Of a stretch of 64,000 nt of DNA, positions 9,655-19,635 are shown in pieces. The DNA lies in the NCBI RefSeq assembly GCF_000336575.1, contig NZ_AOPO01000003.1:1-64000 (forward strand), read 5' to 3'. The notes beneath the pieces were generated by a model that saw nothing but the letters and a program-made list of their open reading frames with translations, had not been told where the DNA came from and searched no databases. Positions within the stretch are counted from its first letter, which is position 1. The number at the start of each line of letters is the position of its first letter. The DNA is from Vreelandella titanicae BH1. GTDB taxonomy: Bacteria; Pseudomonadota; Gammaproteobacteria; Pseudomonadales; Halomonadaceae. The translations under genes were made by a program, and so were the position numbers.

Positions 9655-10590
9655 ATGCGGGTTGTTTCTGCCGAAGAGGTCACTCGCCACCTAACGTGGG
9701 ATGGCTTGATCAAGCGGCTACACACGACGTTCGTGAATGGCGTGGAGTCTCCTCCCCGCCATCACCATGCGATGCACCGGCCAGATGGCGAAGCCACCAT
9801 GCTGCTAATGCCCGCCTGGGAAGCGGCGGGTTACATCGGCGTGAAAATGGTCAACGTGTTTCCGCAAAACGCCGACCACGGTATCCCGGCGATCTCTGGG
9901 CTCTACTTGCTCAGCGAGGGCAAGCACGGCCAGCCGCTGGCCTGTATCGATGGCAGCGAGCTAACCCGGCGTCGCACGGCGGCGGCCTCCGCGCTGGCCG
10001 CTCAAGCCTTGGCCAATGAAAACGCAGAAACGCTGCTGGTGGTGGGTACGGGGAAGTTGGCGCCTATGGTGATCGAGGCCCACGCCAGCGTACGCCCCAT
10101 CAAACGTGTGCTGATCTGGGGCCGCAATCCCAGTAAAGCGGCGGCGATTGCCGACGAGTACGCCGAACGCTTCGAAACCCATGTGGTGGAGGAATTAGCG
10201 GATGCTGTCGCTGAGGCGGACATCATTAGCTGCGTAACGCTCTCCAATCAGCCGCTGATTAAAGGTGAGTGGCTAACGCCCGGCACTCACCTGGATCTGA
10301 TCGGCGCGTTTCGACCACAGATGCGCGAAACCGATGCACTGTGTCTGCGTCGCTCAGAGGTATTTGTGGATACCTACGCCGGTGCCAAAGGCGAGGCGGG
10401 CGACATCCTGCAAGCCATTGAAGAGGGCGAATTCCAGTTCGACCAGATTCAGGCGGAGCTTGCTGAGGTGCTAGCAGGGGCTAGATCGGGGCGCTCCGCA
10501 CCGGATGCCATCACGCTATTCAAATCGGTAGGGGCTTCGCTGGAAGACCTGGCCGCTGCCATTGAAGTGTGGGAGTCGCTTCTCGAATAA
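9655..10590 (+). CDS. Ornithine cyclodeaminase/mu-crystallin family protein
   Basis: A 311-residue member of the family that includes ornithine cyclodeaminase, ketimine (pyrroline-2-carboxylate) reductase and alanine dehydrogenase. The Rossmann motif VVGTGKLAPMVIEAH lies near residue 125; GVKMVNVFPQN and HLDLIGAFRPQMRETD are family segments. The gene starts one base after the RidA stop codon. RidA next door favours a cyclic imine or ketimine substrate, but the reaction cannot be fixed from sequence. Confidence 0.88.
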   Translation: MRVVSAEEVTRHLTWDGLIKRLHTTFVNGVESPPRHHHAMHRPDGEATMLLMPAWEAAGYIGVKMVNVFPQNADHGIPAISGLYLLSEGKHGQPLACIDGSELTRRRTAAASALAAQALANENAETLLVVGTGKLAPMVIEAHASVRPIKRVLIWGRNPSKAAAIADEYAERFETHVVEELADAVAEADIISCVTLSNQPLIKGEWLTPGTHLDLIGAFRPQMRETDALCLRRSEVFVDTYAGAKGEAGDILQAIEEGEFQFDQIQAELAEVLAGARSGRSAPDAITLFKSVGASLEDLAAAIEVWESLLE

Positions 10591-10728
10591 CCATAGCTTT
10601 TTCAGGAGACATAGTTTTTTCAACAGATATGGTTTTTACAACAAAAATAGTAATCACCACATCGTCACCGATCAGGTGGCAACGCCAGTCATAACGAAGA
10701 CCGACTAATAAACAAAATGAGGTGTGTT

Positions 10729-11802
10729 ATGAACGCAAAAAAATCAGTATTTTTCGCCGCCCTGGCGGCGCTCCCGTTGGCTATTGCCAGCGCCAATGCC
10801 CAAGCGCAATCCTATGAAATGGTGATCGCCACGCAGTTGCCAGAGGATATGAGCAATAACGAAATCTATCCGGCGCTGGTGCATTTCAAGAACCTGGTGG
10901 AGGCGCGAACCGACGGGGATCTTGAGGTCACGATCTTCGGCGGCGGCCAGCTAGGCTCCGAGGTGGAAAACGGCTCGGAAGTGCAGGGGGGACGAACGCT
11001 ACAGTCGACGATTATGTCTGCCGGGGCGATGTCATCCTTCTACGAAGACTACCAAGTAGTCACGGCGCCTTTCCTGTTTACCAACTGGCGTCAGGCGTGG
11101 AGTTTCTTTGATAGTGAATGGTTCGCCGACTTTATGTCCGGCACCGTCGAAGCCGCTGATATGCGTTATTTGGGCACCTTCGACGATGGCGGTGGCTTCG
11201 TCGCCTTCACTAACAACGTGCGCTTGATTGAGACCGTCGAAGATTTAGAAGGCCTCAATATTCGTACTGAAGAGAACCCCGCCCACGTGGCGATCATGCG
11301 CTCGCTAGGCGCTTCGGCCACCCCGTTGCCCTGGGGCGAGCTAATCACCGCGCTGGAAACAGGTCTTGCCGATGGCCAGTTCAATGCGCCGGTGCTCAAC
11401 ACCACCTTCAACTTCGATGCGGTGACTGACTACACCACGCTCACCGGGCATGTGTATAACAGCGCCCCCTGGGTGGTTAGTGAGTCCTGGTACCAATCGC
11501 TGCCCGAAGAGCATCAGCAAGCGGTGATCAGCTCCGCCCGGGAAGCGATTCAGCTGAGCCACGGCATGTCCGGTGCCCTGGCCACCGCAAGCTGGGTCGA
11601 ATCCTGCGAGCGCTTTGAAGAGTGCTACCTGATGCCCGATGCCGAGCGTGAGCGGATGGCAGAGATTGCGCGCCCCGCCTGGCAGGAGTGGATCGTCGAT
11701 GACTTCGGCATGGACGAAGCTCGCGTGCAGGGGCTGCTGGATGAAGTCGAGCGTGTCGGCCAGCAATTGGCAGAAGACGACTACCGCATTTATGGCCAAT
11801 AA
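10729..11802 (+). CDS. TRAP transporter substrate-binding protein (DctP family)
   Basis: Periplasmic receptor of a TRAP transporter. The start at 10729 is chosen because GAGGTG stands four bases before it; the frame extends four codons further. A signal peptide (MNAKKSVFFAALAALPLAIASANAQA) gives a mature protein of about 330 residues. NIRTEENPAHVAIMRSLGASATPLPWGE includes the conserved arginine region that contacts carboxylate ligands. Q and M subunits follow directly. Confidence 0.92.
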   Translation: MNAKKSVFFAALAALPLAIASANAQAQSYEMVIATQLPEDMSNNEIYPALVHFKNLVEARTDGDLEVTIFGGGQLGSEVENGSEVQGGRTLQSTIMSAGAMSSFYEDYQVVTAPFLFTNWRQAWSFFDSEWFADFMSGTVEAADMRYLGTFDDGGGFVAFTNNVRLIETVEDLEGLNIRTEENPAHVAIMRSLGASATPLPWGELITALETGLADGQFNAPVLNTTFNFDAVTDYTTLTGHVYNSAPWVVSESWYQSLPEEHQQAVISSAREAIQLSHGMSGALATASWVESCERFEECYLMPDAERERMAEIARPAWQEWIVDDFGMDEARVQGLLDEVERVGQQLAEDDYRIYGQ

Positions 11803-11873
11803 GTGCAGGGCCAATAACGGTTAGCGAACGATAAACGCTGGGGCGATGTGAGGCCCCGGCGTGAGGAAAAACC

Positions 11874-12419
11874 ATGGGCGTTCTAACTCCTTTGCGCCGC
11901 GTGAGCGACCTCGTCAATCAGGTGGCTATCGTGGTGTGTGTGGGCTGTATCCTGGCGATGCTGGGCATCTCGTTCACGGCGTTTATCTACAAGCTGATGA
12001 CCGGTAGTGCGCTGAGCTGGACCTACTCGCTGGCGCGGCTGTTTCTGCCCTGGATCGGCTTTCTTTCCATGACGATTTCGTTGCGCTACGGCGAACACGT
12101 CGCCATGACCCTGCTGGTTCGCAGCTTGCCCCGCGTGATGGTGCAGGTAGCGGCCGGGCTCTGTTTGGCGGTGATTGGCCTATTTGCACTGATGCTGACC
12201 TGGTACGGCTGGGACTATTTCATCAGCGCCACCCAGGTCTACATGGTCTCCGATCAGATCCGCATTCCTAGTAAAGTCACCGCCATTGTGGTGCCTCTCA
12301 GCGGCGTCATCATCCTGTTGCACTTGGTGCACGGCTTTGCCCTGTTAGAACACTTCATCGATGAGCAGGACATGATTGGCGATCTCATCGACACCCCTGA
12401 TCGGGAGCACCGCTCATGA
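11874..12419 (+). CDS. TRAP transporter small permease (DctQ family)
   Basis: A 181-residue inner-membrane protein with four predicted helices and the conserved helix-2 segment around YSLARLFLPWIGFLS, followed by SLRYGEHVAMTLLV. GAGGA precedes the start. It overlaps the large permease gene by four bases, so the two are translationally coupled. Confidence 0.9.
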   Translation: MGVLTPLRRVSDLVNQVAIVVCVGCILAMLGISFTAFIYKLMTGSALSWTYSLARLFLPWIGFLSMTISLRYGEHVAMTLLVRSLPRVMVQVAAGLCLAVIGLFALMLTWYGWDYFISATQVYMVSDQIRIPSKVTAIVVPLSGVIILLHLVHGFALLEHFIDEQDMIGDLIDTPDREHRS

Positions 12420-13690
12420 CCCCTGCGATTATTGCGTTTATCGTGCTGCTGTTTATCGGCGCGCCGGTGGCCGTGGTGATGGCCATGTCGGGGCTGGCGG
12501 GCGGCTTTGCGATGGGTGGCGAGCGCATGCTCGGTATTATTGCCGACCGCATGTTCTCTGGCGTCTCGGGCTTTCTACTGATTGCCGTGCCTTACTTTAT
12601 TTTCACTGCGGAACTGATGAACCAGGGCGGGCTGACCCACAAGTTGATTGCGTTTAACAATGCGCTATTTGGAAGGGTGCGCGGGTCGCTTTCCCACGTG
12701 AATATCTCGGTCTCGGTGTTTTTTGCCGGGCTCACCGGCGCGGCGGTCACCGATACCGTCGCCATCGGCAAAATCATGATTCCTGAGATGAAAAAGCAGG
12801 GCTACGATGCCGAATACGCCGCTGCGGTTACCGCCTGTTCTTCCATCATCGGGCCGATTATTCCCCCAAGCGTGGTGATGGTGGTATACGCAACACTGCT
12901 GCGGGATATTTCGGTGATTGACCTGTTTGCCGGTGGCATTATTCCCGGCCTGTTGATGGCGCTGGCGCTACTGGGCGTCAGCTTCTTCCTGGCCTGGAAG
13001 CGCAACTACCCGAAACAGGCACCCACACCCTTTAAGGCGGCCATCATCGCACTGTTAGTCGCGCTGCCTGCGATGGTGGTGCCGCTGATTATTCTTGGCG
13101 GGATTCTCTCGGGGCTCACCACGATTACCGAAGCCTCGGGTTTTGCGGCGGTTTACGCCATCGTGATTGGGGTGGTCTTCTACCGTAATCTTACCTGGCG
13201 CAAAATTTGGGATGCGCTGGTGACCACGGTGCGCTTCTCCGGCGTGGTTTTTTTCCTGTTAGCAACCTCGGCGGTATTGGGCTGGTTCGTCACCCGCTCG
13301 GGCATCGCCAGGGATGCGGCCAGCATGATCACCACTTTCAGCGATGCGGCCTTTGTGCAACTGATGCTGGTGTGTCTGCTACTCTTGGTGATTGGCACGG
13401 TGATGGATGTGCTGCCCGCACTGGTGGTGATTGCCCCGGTGTTGGTGCCAGCGATGATCCAGCTGGGCTTTGACCCGCTCCACTTCGCGATCCTGATGAT
13501 CGTGGTGCTCAATATCTCCAACGTGACACCGCCAGTGGGGATGACGCTGATGACCGCCGCGCGAATAGCCGAGGTGCCTTATGAACGGGCAATCGTGGCA
13601 TCGCTGCCGTTTTACGTGTCGTTCCTGGTGGTGATTGTGTTGCTGGCGGCGTTTCCGGCGCTCTCTACCTGGATTCCGTCACTGCTGTAA
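12416..13690 (+). CDS. TRAP transporter large permease (DctM family)
   Basis: A 424-residue polytopic permease with about 12 helices. LSHVNISVSVFFAGLTGAAVTDT and IIGPIIPPSVVMVVYA are the conserved DctM segments, and NISNVTPPVGMTLMTAA is the C-terminal repeat. It drives sodium-coupled uptake of the ligand bound by the preceding receptor. The downstream deacetylase gene begins 21 bases later. Confidence 0.93.
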   Translation: MTPAIIAFIVLLFIGAPVAVVMAMSGLAGGFAMGGERMLGIIADRMFSGVSGFLLIAVPYFIFTAELMNQGGLTHKLIAFNNALFGRVRGSLSHVNISVSVFFAGLTGAAVTDTVAIGKIMIPEMKKQGYDAEYAAAVTACSSIIGPIIPPSVVMVVYATLLRDISVIDLFAGGIIPGLLMALALLGVSFFLAWKRNYPKQAPTPFKAAIIALLVALPAMVVPLIILGGILSGLTTITEASGFAAVYAIVIGVVFYRNLTWRKIWDALVTTVRFSGVVFFLLATSAVLGWFVTRSGIARDAASMITTFSDAAFVQLMLVCLLLLVIGTVMDVLPALVVIAPVLVPAMIQLGFDPLHFAILMIVVLNISNVTPPVGMTLMTAARIAEVPYERAIVASLPFYVSFLVVIVLLAAFPALSTWIPSLL

Positions 13691-13711
13691 TTTAGCTAAG
13701 GACTGCGACCC

Positions 13712-14743
13712 ATGAAGTGTTTTTATCACCCTGATCAGGCGTTGCATGCGCCGCCGACCTTTCTGCTGCGCGGCCAACCTGCGCCTTCGCCGGAAGGCCC
13801 GGTGCGCGCTGAACTGCTTACCCAAGGGCTGGCAACGGCAGGGCTGACCCTGTCTGCACCTGCCGAGGCCGATTCGCCTAAGCTGCGCAAGCGCCTGGAA
13901 CAGATTCATACGCCGCGCTACCTGACGTTTTTGGACACCATTTACGCTCGCTGGCAGGCGCTGCCCAATGCGGCGGAAGTGGTTGCGCCAAATATTCACC
14001 CTTGCGGCGGTGGCCACCACTACCCGCGCCACCCGATTGGCCAGGCGGGCTGGCACCTTCACGATATGGCCTGCCCCCTAAGTGCGACCAGCTTTCAAGG
14101 CGCGCTGGCCTCAGCGGCTAGCGCCGAAGCCGCGGCAGAAGAGGTGCTTAATGGCGCGCCATCGGCTTACGCACTGTGCCGCCCGCCGGGTCACCATGCC
14201 GGGCCGGAGCGCGCTGGGGGCTTTTGCCTGCTGAACAATTCAGCGTTGGCCGCCACGGTGCTGCGCGAACGCTTCGCCAAAGTAGCCATCATCGATGTGG
14301 ATCTCCACCACGGCAACGGCACCCAAGATATTTTCTATCACTGCAGTGATGTCTGGACGGGCTCGCTGCACGCCGACCCCAGTGATTTCTACCCGTTTTT
14401 TTGGGGCGGTGCTGATGAAGAGGGCTTTGATGAGGGCGTAGGTGCTAACGTTAATCTGCCCTTACCGGTAGGCAGCGACGGGGAGGTTTATCTCGATGCC
14501 CTGGCGATTCTGATTGATCATCTACAGCGCTACGAGCCCGATGCCGTGATGGTAGCGCTAGGCTTGGATGCCCACAAAGATGACCCGCTAGCGGGGCTTA
14601 CGGTAGAGACCGAAGCATTTGTCGAGGTGGGCAAACGCCTAGCCGCGCTCTCGTTACCCATGGTGATTGTTCAGGAAGGTGGCTACCCCACCGAGCACCT
14701 AAGCGCCAATCTAGCCGCGTTTATGCAGGGTTTTACGGCATGA
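13712..14743 (+). CDS. Histone deacetylase superfamily amidohydrolase (acetylpolyamine-type), copy 1
   Basis: A 343-residue zinc amidohydrolase of the arginase/deacetylase fold. All catalytic landmarks are present: the HH pair in RPPGHHAGPERAGGFC, the zinc Asp/His in DVDLHHGNGTQDIFY, the third zinc aspartate in GLDAHKDDPLAG and the catalytic-tyrosine loop VQEGGYP. Bacterial members deacetylate acetylpolyamines or other N-acyl amines. AAGGA precedes the start. It overlaps the next deacetylase gene by four bases. It resembles the protein encoded at 32581-33609, which also has 342-343 residues and begins with a similar HADQ/HPDQ segment. Confidence 0.9.
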   Translation: MKCFYHPDQALHAPPTFLLRGQPAPSPEGPVRAELLTQGLATAGLTLSAPAEADSPKLRKRLEQIHTPRYLTFLDTIYARWQALPNAAEVVAPNIHPCGGGHHYPRHPIGQAGWHLHDMACPLSATSFQGALASAASAEAAAEEVLNGAPSAYALCRPPGHHAGPERAGGFCLLNNSALAATVLRERFAKVAIIDVDLHHGNGTQDIFYHCSDVWTGSLHADPSDFYPFFWGGADEEGFDEGVGANVNLPLPVGSDGEVYLDALAILIDHLQRYEPDAVMVALGLDAHKDDPLAGLTVETEAFVEVGKRLAALSLPMVIVQEGGYPTEHLSANLAAFMQGFTA

Positions 14744-15846
14744 GCAGAACCGGTTTCTACTGGCACGAACGCTGCTTTTGGCACGATCTGGGCGCGATTG
14801 GGGTATTTTCCGCGCCCGGTGAGTTTTTACAGCCCCAGACCGCCTCGGAAAGCCCGGAAAGTAAACGGCGGCTGAAAAATATTCTTGAAGTCAGTGGGCT
14901 GATTGACGAGCTGAGCGTGGTTAAACCTCCTGCCGCTGCGATGGAAGATCTGCTGCGTTTTCATACCCCACGCTATTTGGATGAACTGCAGACAGGGGAT
15001 AAAGCCCGGGGCGGCAATGGTGGCGACTGCGCGCCTTACATGCCCGGTAGTTGGGCGGCGGCCACGCAGTCCGCAGGGCTGGCCATTGCCGCCGTTGAAG
15101 ACGTAGCGCTGGGCGAGGTGAGCAACGCCTACGCCCTATGCCGCCCGCCGGGGCACCATGCCGAAGCCGATCTAGGCCGTGGGTTCTGCCTGCTGGGCAA
15201 TATCCCCGTGGCGGTGATGCGCGCCCGCGCCTTGGGGCAGGTTAACCGTGTGGCGATACTCGATTGGGATGTTCATCACGGCAACGGTCAGCAGGCGGCA
15301 TTTTATGGCGAGCCCGATGTGTTGACCGTTTCACTTCATCAGGCGGCGAACTACCCGCTGGAAACCGGCAGTTTTGACGAGCAGGGCGAAGGCGCAGGCC
15401 TGGGCGCCAATCTCAACCTGCCGCTGCCACCGGGCTGTGGCCTGGGCGCCTACGCCTACGCCATGGAAAAACTGGTGCTGCCCGCGTTGGAAGCCTTTAA
15501 GCCCGAACTCATCGTGGTGGCCTGCGGTTACGACGCCTGCGCTAAGGATCCCTTGGGCAAAATGCTGCTCAATAGCCAGGCGTTCGCCACCATGACCGCC
15601 CAGCTTAAAGCGCTGGCCGAGCGTTGCTGTGAAGGCAAGCTGGTATTTATTCACGAAGGCGGCTATTCGGAAGGCTATGTGCCGCTCTGCGGCCACGCGG
15701 TGATCCAAACCCTGGCGGGCAGTGCCATTGCTGTGCCCGATCCGCAAAACGATGAAATTGCCGCCTGGGGCTATCAGGCCCTGCAACCGCACCAGCAGAC
15801 GTTGATCGATGACTGGTGCCAACAGTGGGAGCAAACAACTCGATGA
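14740..15846 (+). CDS. Histone deacetylase superfamily amidohydrolase (class II-like), copy 2
   Basis: A 368-residue second deacetylase-fold enzyme, clearly different from its neighbour. It starts HERCFWHDLGAIGVF, and its active-site segments are RPPGHHAEADLGRGFC, DWDVHHGNGQQAAFY, CGYDACAKDPLGKMLL and HEGGYSEGYVP. All zinc ligands and the tyrosine are retained. Two non-identical amidohydrolases in tandem suggest two acyl substrates or successive steps in one pathway. It overlaps the aminotransferase gene by four bases. Confidence 0.9.
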   Translation: MSRTGFYWHERCFWHDLGAIGVFSAPGEFLQPQTASESPESKRRLKNILEVSGLIDELSVVKPPAAAMEDLLRFHTPRYLDELQTGDKARGGNGGDCAPYMPGSWAAATQSAGLAIAAVEDVALGEVSNAYALCRPPGHHAEADLGRGFCLLGNIPVAVMRARALGQVNRVAILDWDVHHGNGQQAAFYGEPDVLTVSLHQAANYPLETGSFDEQGEGAGLGANLNLPLPPGCGLGAYAYAMEKLVLPALEAFKPELIVVACGYDACAKDPLGKMLLNSQAFATMTAQLKALAERCCEGKLVFIHEGGYSEGYVPLCGHAVIQTLAGSAIAVPDPQNDEIAAWGYQALQPHQQTLIDDWCQQWEQTTR

Positions 15847-16799
15847 CACCGCTTTATGATCGCGATGGCTGGATTTGGCAGGACGGCGAATGGCGCGCCT
15901 GGCGGGACGCCAAAGTGCACCTGTTTACCCATACGCTGCATTACGGCATGGGCTGTTTTGAGGGCGTGCGCGCCTACGCTGGCCCCAGCGGCACGCATCT
16001 ATTTCGTGCTGCTGAACATACCCGCCGCTTGGCAGAAAGCGCCCATTCGCTGGATATGCCGCTGCCGTTTAGCGAAGCGGAGCTGATCAATGCCCAGCGC
16101 CAGTGCCTGACCAAAAACGGCCTGAGCAATGCCTACCTGAAACCTACCGTGTTTTTTGGCGCGGAAGGTTTAGGGCTACGCGCCCAGGGGCTAACCACTC
16201 ACGTAATGGTCGCCGCCTGGGATCTAGGCCCCTACATTTCACCCCAGGCCGCCACCCACGGTTTGCGCGCGCTGACCTCTTCCTGGGCGCGCCATCATGT
16301 CAATATCAGCCTGTGTCGGGCAAAAACCAACGGCCACTACGTCAACTCGATACTGGCGCTGAATACCGCGATCAAGGCCGGGTTCGATGAAACCATCATG
16401 CTCGACCCGGAGGGCTATGTGGCTGAAGCCTCAGCGGCTAACGTCTTCTTGCTCCGCGATGGCGTGCTGCATACACCGGAAGTAACGTCGTGTTTGCAAG
16501 GCATCACCCGGGATAGCGTGATTCAGCTGGCGCAGAAGGTGCTGGGTATTGAAGTGCGCGAGCGGCGAATTACTCGTGATGAGCTCTACACTGCCGATGA
16601 GGCATTTTTAACTGGCACCGCCGCCGAAATACTCCCGCTTCGCGAGCTGGACGGCCGCCGTATTGGCGGGCGCGCTGGCGCACCACCCGTCAATGAACCC
16701 ATCAGCCTAGATAGCGTCACGGCTCAGCTGCAGGGCTTATATCGCCAGGCGGTACGCGGCGAGCTGGATGACTTCGGCCACTGGCTCACTCCTGCTTAA
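15843..16799 (+). CDS. Branched-chain-amino-acid-type aminotransferase (class IV, PLP)
   Basis: A fold-type IV PLP aminotransferase, 318 residues from the ATG at 15843 that overlaps the preceding stop. The family signature TLHYGMGCFEGVRAY is present, the PLP lysine is K161 in CRAKTNGHYVNS, and EASAANVFLL and TGTAAEILPL are phosphate-binding segments. It looks like IlvE. However, its place at the end of a deacetylase/ketimine-reductase operon suggests a catabolic amine or amino-acid substrate rather than valine/leucine synthesis. Confidence 0.88.
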   Translation: MTPLYDRDGWIWQDGEWRAWRDAKVHLFTHTLHYGMGCFEGVRAYAGPSGTHLFRAAEHTRRLAESAHSLDMPLPFSEAELINAQRQCLTKNGLSNAYLKPTVFFGAEGLGLRAQGLTTHVMVAAWDLGPYISPQAATHGLRALTSSWARHHVNISLCRAKTNGHYVNSILALNTAIKAGFDETIMLDPEGYVAEASAANVFLLRDGVLHTPEVTSCLQGITRDSVIQLAQKVLGIEVRERRITRDELYTADEAFLTGTAAEILPLRELDGRRIGGRAGAPPVNEPISLDSVTAQLQGLYRQAVRGELDDFGHWLTPA

Positions 16800-16865
16800 G
16801 GTATCGTAAATAATTATTTATACTTTTTGACGTATTCCTAGCCCGGATTTTTTATAGCGCCTCAG

Positions 16866-17063
16866 CTAGGGCGTTTCATCGTGAACCGCATTGCTGCCTC
16901 AAAGAGTGCCAAACAAGGCGTAATCCGAAGGGCTGGGTCCGTTCTTACCTGCGGCGGCGCTAGTCGTCGTTCATTTGGAATAACCAAAAATTTCTCCTCC
17001 TGCCTAGCCGCGAATAAAAACGGGCGACAGCGCGGCCGTGAGTGAAACGTCAACAGGCCCTAG
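16866..17063. repeat. Candidate MITE-like element, about 190 bp
   Basis: This fills most of the gene-free stretch 16800-17297. The ends are imperfect inverted repeats: the left reads CTAGGGC then GTTTCA, and the right, read in reverse complement, has CTAGGGC then CTGTTGACGTTTCA. CTAG at both edges could be a 4-bp target duplication, as made by some IS5-type elements. A 63-codon minus-strand frame inside has no recognisable product. The rest of the stretch shows no gene. Confidence 0.35.
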
Positions 17064-17297
17064 AACCGCACTGTCGCTAATGTCCTATTATCATGAATCA
17101 GGTTGTTCATTTTTTAGTCCATTTCCGTCGACCAGATGTCCCTACCCTTTACTCCATTGCGTCGGGTTGGGGCGCCTGAGCATTCAGCTCGATACTGTTA
17201 CAACCGTTTGACGAGACCGGATAACTCAGTCTTGAAGAGATAACTCTCACTCAGCAGCGCGTGTTGCGGATAGTGTCCAAATTACTCGTCATCGAGG

Positions 17298-18176
17298 CTA
17301 ATTGCTGCCAAGACGCTTCCAGAAAGTATCAGCGGCTGCATTATGATTGCCTAGCCATCTCACCAAAATTATCTCCAAATGATTCGTGGGCATCTTGGGG
17401 TATAGTCTAACCAGCCGGCCTTCCTCGATTAGAGGGGCTATCATGTTATGTGGCATACAAGCGATCCCCATTCCTAACGAGACCATAGGCTTGAGCGCTT
17501 CCGATACAGTAGCTTCGAAGGTTCTTTTTAGGCGATTTGGTTCAGGATGGCGTGCTACTTGAGGTCGCGATAATTCATGTAACTGCGCCGACCTGGCATA
17601 AGTGAGCCAAGGAATTGTGCCACAAGACTCTTGGCACAATTTGGCCATCTCTGGTGTTCCTACCCAATAAAGCTCTTCTGTTCCTAGCGAGAGCACTTCA
17701 AAGTCATCGCGCTGAAAATACCGCTCCGATTCAGTGTCACGGTAGAACAGAATAAAGTCGCTGCGCCCAGACACAAGTGACATGTAATAATTCTCGGTAC
17801 TTTTATGCCCTGTATCGATCCGTGTAAATAATGGTTCGTCTAGAGTGGAGTACTGAGATATCCATTGTGGAAAGAAGTTGCAGGCAAGCGTATGCAACGA
17901 TGCAAAGGTCAAAGGGTGGTCAAGTACTCTTACACTCTGTTCGCATTCTTGAGAAAGCCGTACTAACTCAGACGCAGTAGGCGTGAGCGCTTTACCAGAT
18001 GGGGTCAGGCGAATAGGTGTGACACGTCGATCAAAAAGCTGTGTGGCTAGGTGATTTTCCAGCAACTGAATTCTGCGACTTAAAGTCGATTGTGAACATT
18101 GCCTTAAGCTTGCAGCAGCTGTGAACTTGCCCGTTTCAGCAAGTGCTAGAAAATCTTGGTACCAAGTAATGTCCAT
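17298..18176 (-). CDS. LysR-family transcriptional regulator
   Basis: A 292-residue regulator with an N-terminal winged HTH (residues 1-60, FTAAASLRQCSQSTLSRRIQLLE) and a substrate-binding-like effector domain (GMGIACMPHNMIAPLIEEGRLVRLYP near the end). It is divergent from aapJ across 293 bases, so it is the likely regulator of the amino-acid uptake and asparaginase operon. Two ATATTAGA copies (18316 and 18332) in the shared region are possible binding half-sites, a weak signal. Confidence 0.9.
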   Translation of the reverse strand: MDITWYQDFLALAETGKFTAAASLRQCSQSTLSRRIQLLENHLATQLFDRRVTPIRLTPSGKALTPTASELVRLSQECEQSVRVLDHPLTFASLHTLACNFFPQWISQYSTLDEPLFTRIDTGHKSTENYYMSLVSGRSDFILFYRDTESERYFQRDDFEVLSLGTEELYWVGTPEMAKLCQESCGTIPWLTYARSAQLHELSRPQVARHPEPNRLKRTFEATVSEALKPMVSLGMGIACMPHNMIAPLIEEGRLVRLYPKMPTNHLEIILVRWLGNHNAAADTFWKRLGSN

Positions 18177-18469
18177 GTCGTCTCCAGATAGACCTCAGGG
18201 ATAACAGTCTCTGTTTGTAAGCCATATGCGGAAGTTCAATAAAATTGCTAACCAATATTACTTGAGAACTGCACTGGAACTGGTAGCTAGTGTGCCAGAT
18301 TAGCGGGCATCTTTAATATTAGACTATCCATATATTAGATACTGGGTGCAAGAATGGCGATCAGTCAGCACTCGCGACCGATTCTTAGGGGGAGTAGAGT
18401 TATTGAGAAGAAACAAAGCAATATCAATAATAAGTCAGATTAAAATCTTGACGAAACAAGGATAAAGAT

Positions 18470-19504
18470 ATGAAAAAACCACTCTTATTGAAAAAATGCG
18501 CAGTCTACAGTGTTCTAAGTGTTGGTATCTCCATGATGGGCAGCGTTCAAGCAAGTCTGCTCGAAGATGTGAAATCCCGCGACACACTGCGCTGTGGTGT
18601 CAGCAGCGATAAGGCAGGTTTCTCTCATCTAACAGATGACGGTGAATGGGGTGGGATGGATGTCGATCTCTGTCGCAGCGTGGCCGCAGCGGTACTCGGT
18701 GATGCCAGTAAGGTCGATTTCGTGATCACTACGGCGAAAAACCGATTTACTGCACTCGCCTCAGGCGAGGTGGATGTGCTGGCTCGCGCTACTACCTGGA
18801 CAGCTTCGCGTGACGCCAACCTCGGGGTTGATTTCACAACACCTTGGTTTTATGACGGCCAAGGTGTAATGACGCATGCCGACTTCGGTGTTAGCACTAT
18901 CGAAGAGCTCGATGGGGCTGTCTTCTGCCTTTCTCCCGGCACTACCTCCGAGCAAAATCTTGAGGATTACTTTGGTCGTCGCGACATGAGTTATAGCTCT
19001 GTGGTGATCGAGAAGAGCACTGAATTGTATAACGCCTTTCAGCATGGCCGCTGTGATGCCATCACCAACGATATGAGTGGCCTTGCGTCAAGGCGAACAC
19101 AGTTTGCTGATCCAGATGCCTTTACCCTTCTACCCGAAACCATCTCAAAGGAGCCTTTGGGTGCTTATGTCCCTCAGGGTGATGCTCAATGGCGCGATAT
19201 TGTTACCTGGACAGCCTTCGCATTGATGAATGCTGAAGAGCTCGACGTGACGTCAGAGAATGTCGAAGAAATGCGCAATAATTCTGACAACCCCAACGTT
19301 GCGCGGCTGCTTGGCAGCGATGGTCATATTGGAGAGAAGTTCGGGCTGGATGATGCATGGGCATACCAAGCCATCAAACAGGTCGGGAACTATGAAGAGA
19401 TCTTCAATCGCAATGTCGGTCCCGATACTCCACTGAATTTCGAGCGCGGGCTTAATCGTCTGTGGAGCGATGATGGCATCCTATACGCTGCTCCCGTTCG
19501 ATAA
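18470..19504 (+). CDS. aapJ: General L-amino-acid ABC transporter, substrate-binding protein AapJ
   Basis: A 344-residue periplasmic binding protein (PBPb/HisJ-like) with a signal peptide ending near MGSVQAS. DTLRCGVSSDKAGFSHL, WGGMDVDLCRSVAAAVLGD and the tail KQVGNYEEIFNRNVGPDTPL followed by an RGLNRLW segment are typical of AapJ/BztA. It binds a broad range of L-amino acids, often Glu, Gln, Asp and Asn. It is the first gene of aapJQMP with a peptidase gene behind. Confidence 0.92.
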   Translation: MKKPLLLKKCAVYSVLSVGISMMGSVQASLLEDVKSRDTLRCGVSSDKAGFSHLTDDGEWGGMDVDLCRSVAAAVLGDASKVDFVITTAKNRFTALASGEVDVLARATTWTASRDANLGVDFTTPWFYDGQGVMTHADFGVSTIEELDGAVFCLSPGTTSEQNLEDYFGRRDMSYSSVVIEKSTELYNAFQHGRCDAITNDMSGLASRRTQFADPDAFTLLPETISKEPLGAYVPQGDAQWRDIVTWTAFALMNAEELDVTSENVEEMRNNSDNPNVARLLGSDGHIGEKFGLDDAWAYQAIKQVGNYEEIFNRNVGPDTPLNFERGLNRLWSDDGILYAAPVR

Positions 19505-19635
19505 CTCTGTGTCTACTTAGTAGGCGTTGACTGACTGGGGCGTTCGAACAATAAGGCTATCAGGCCGCCCTTGTCTTGCCTCTCATGTCTCAACTGCTAT
19601 TTCGTCATCACACGGCCTAACAACAGGTAACACTT

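Noticed and set aside
16862..17053. 63-codon minus-strand open frame
   Set aside because: It lies within the candidate MITE, lacks a ribosome site and shows no recognisable protein family.
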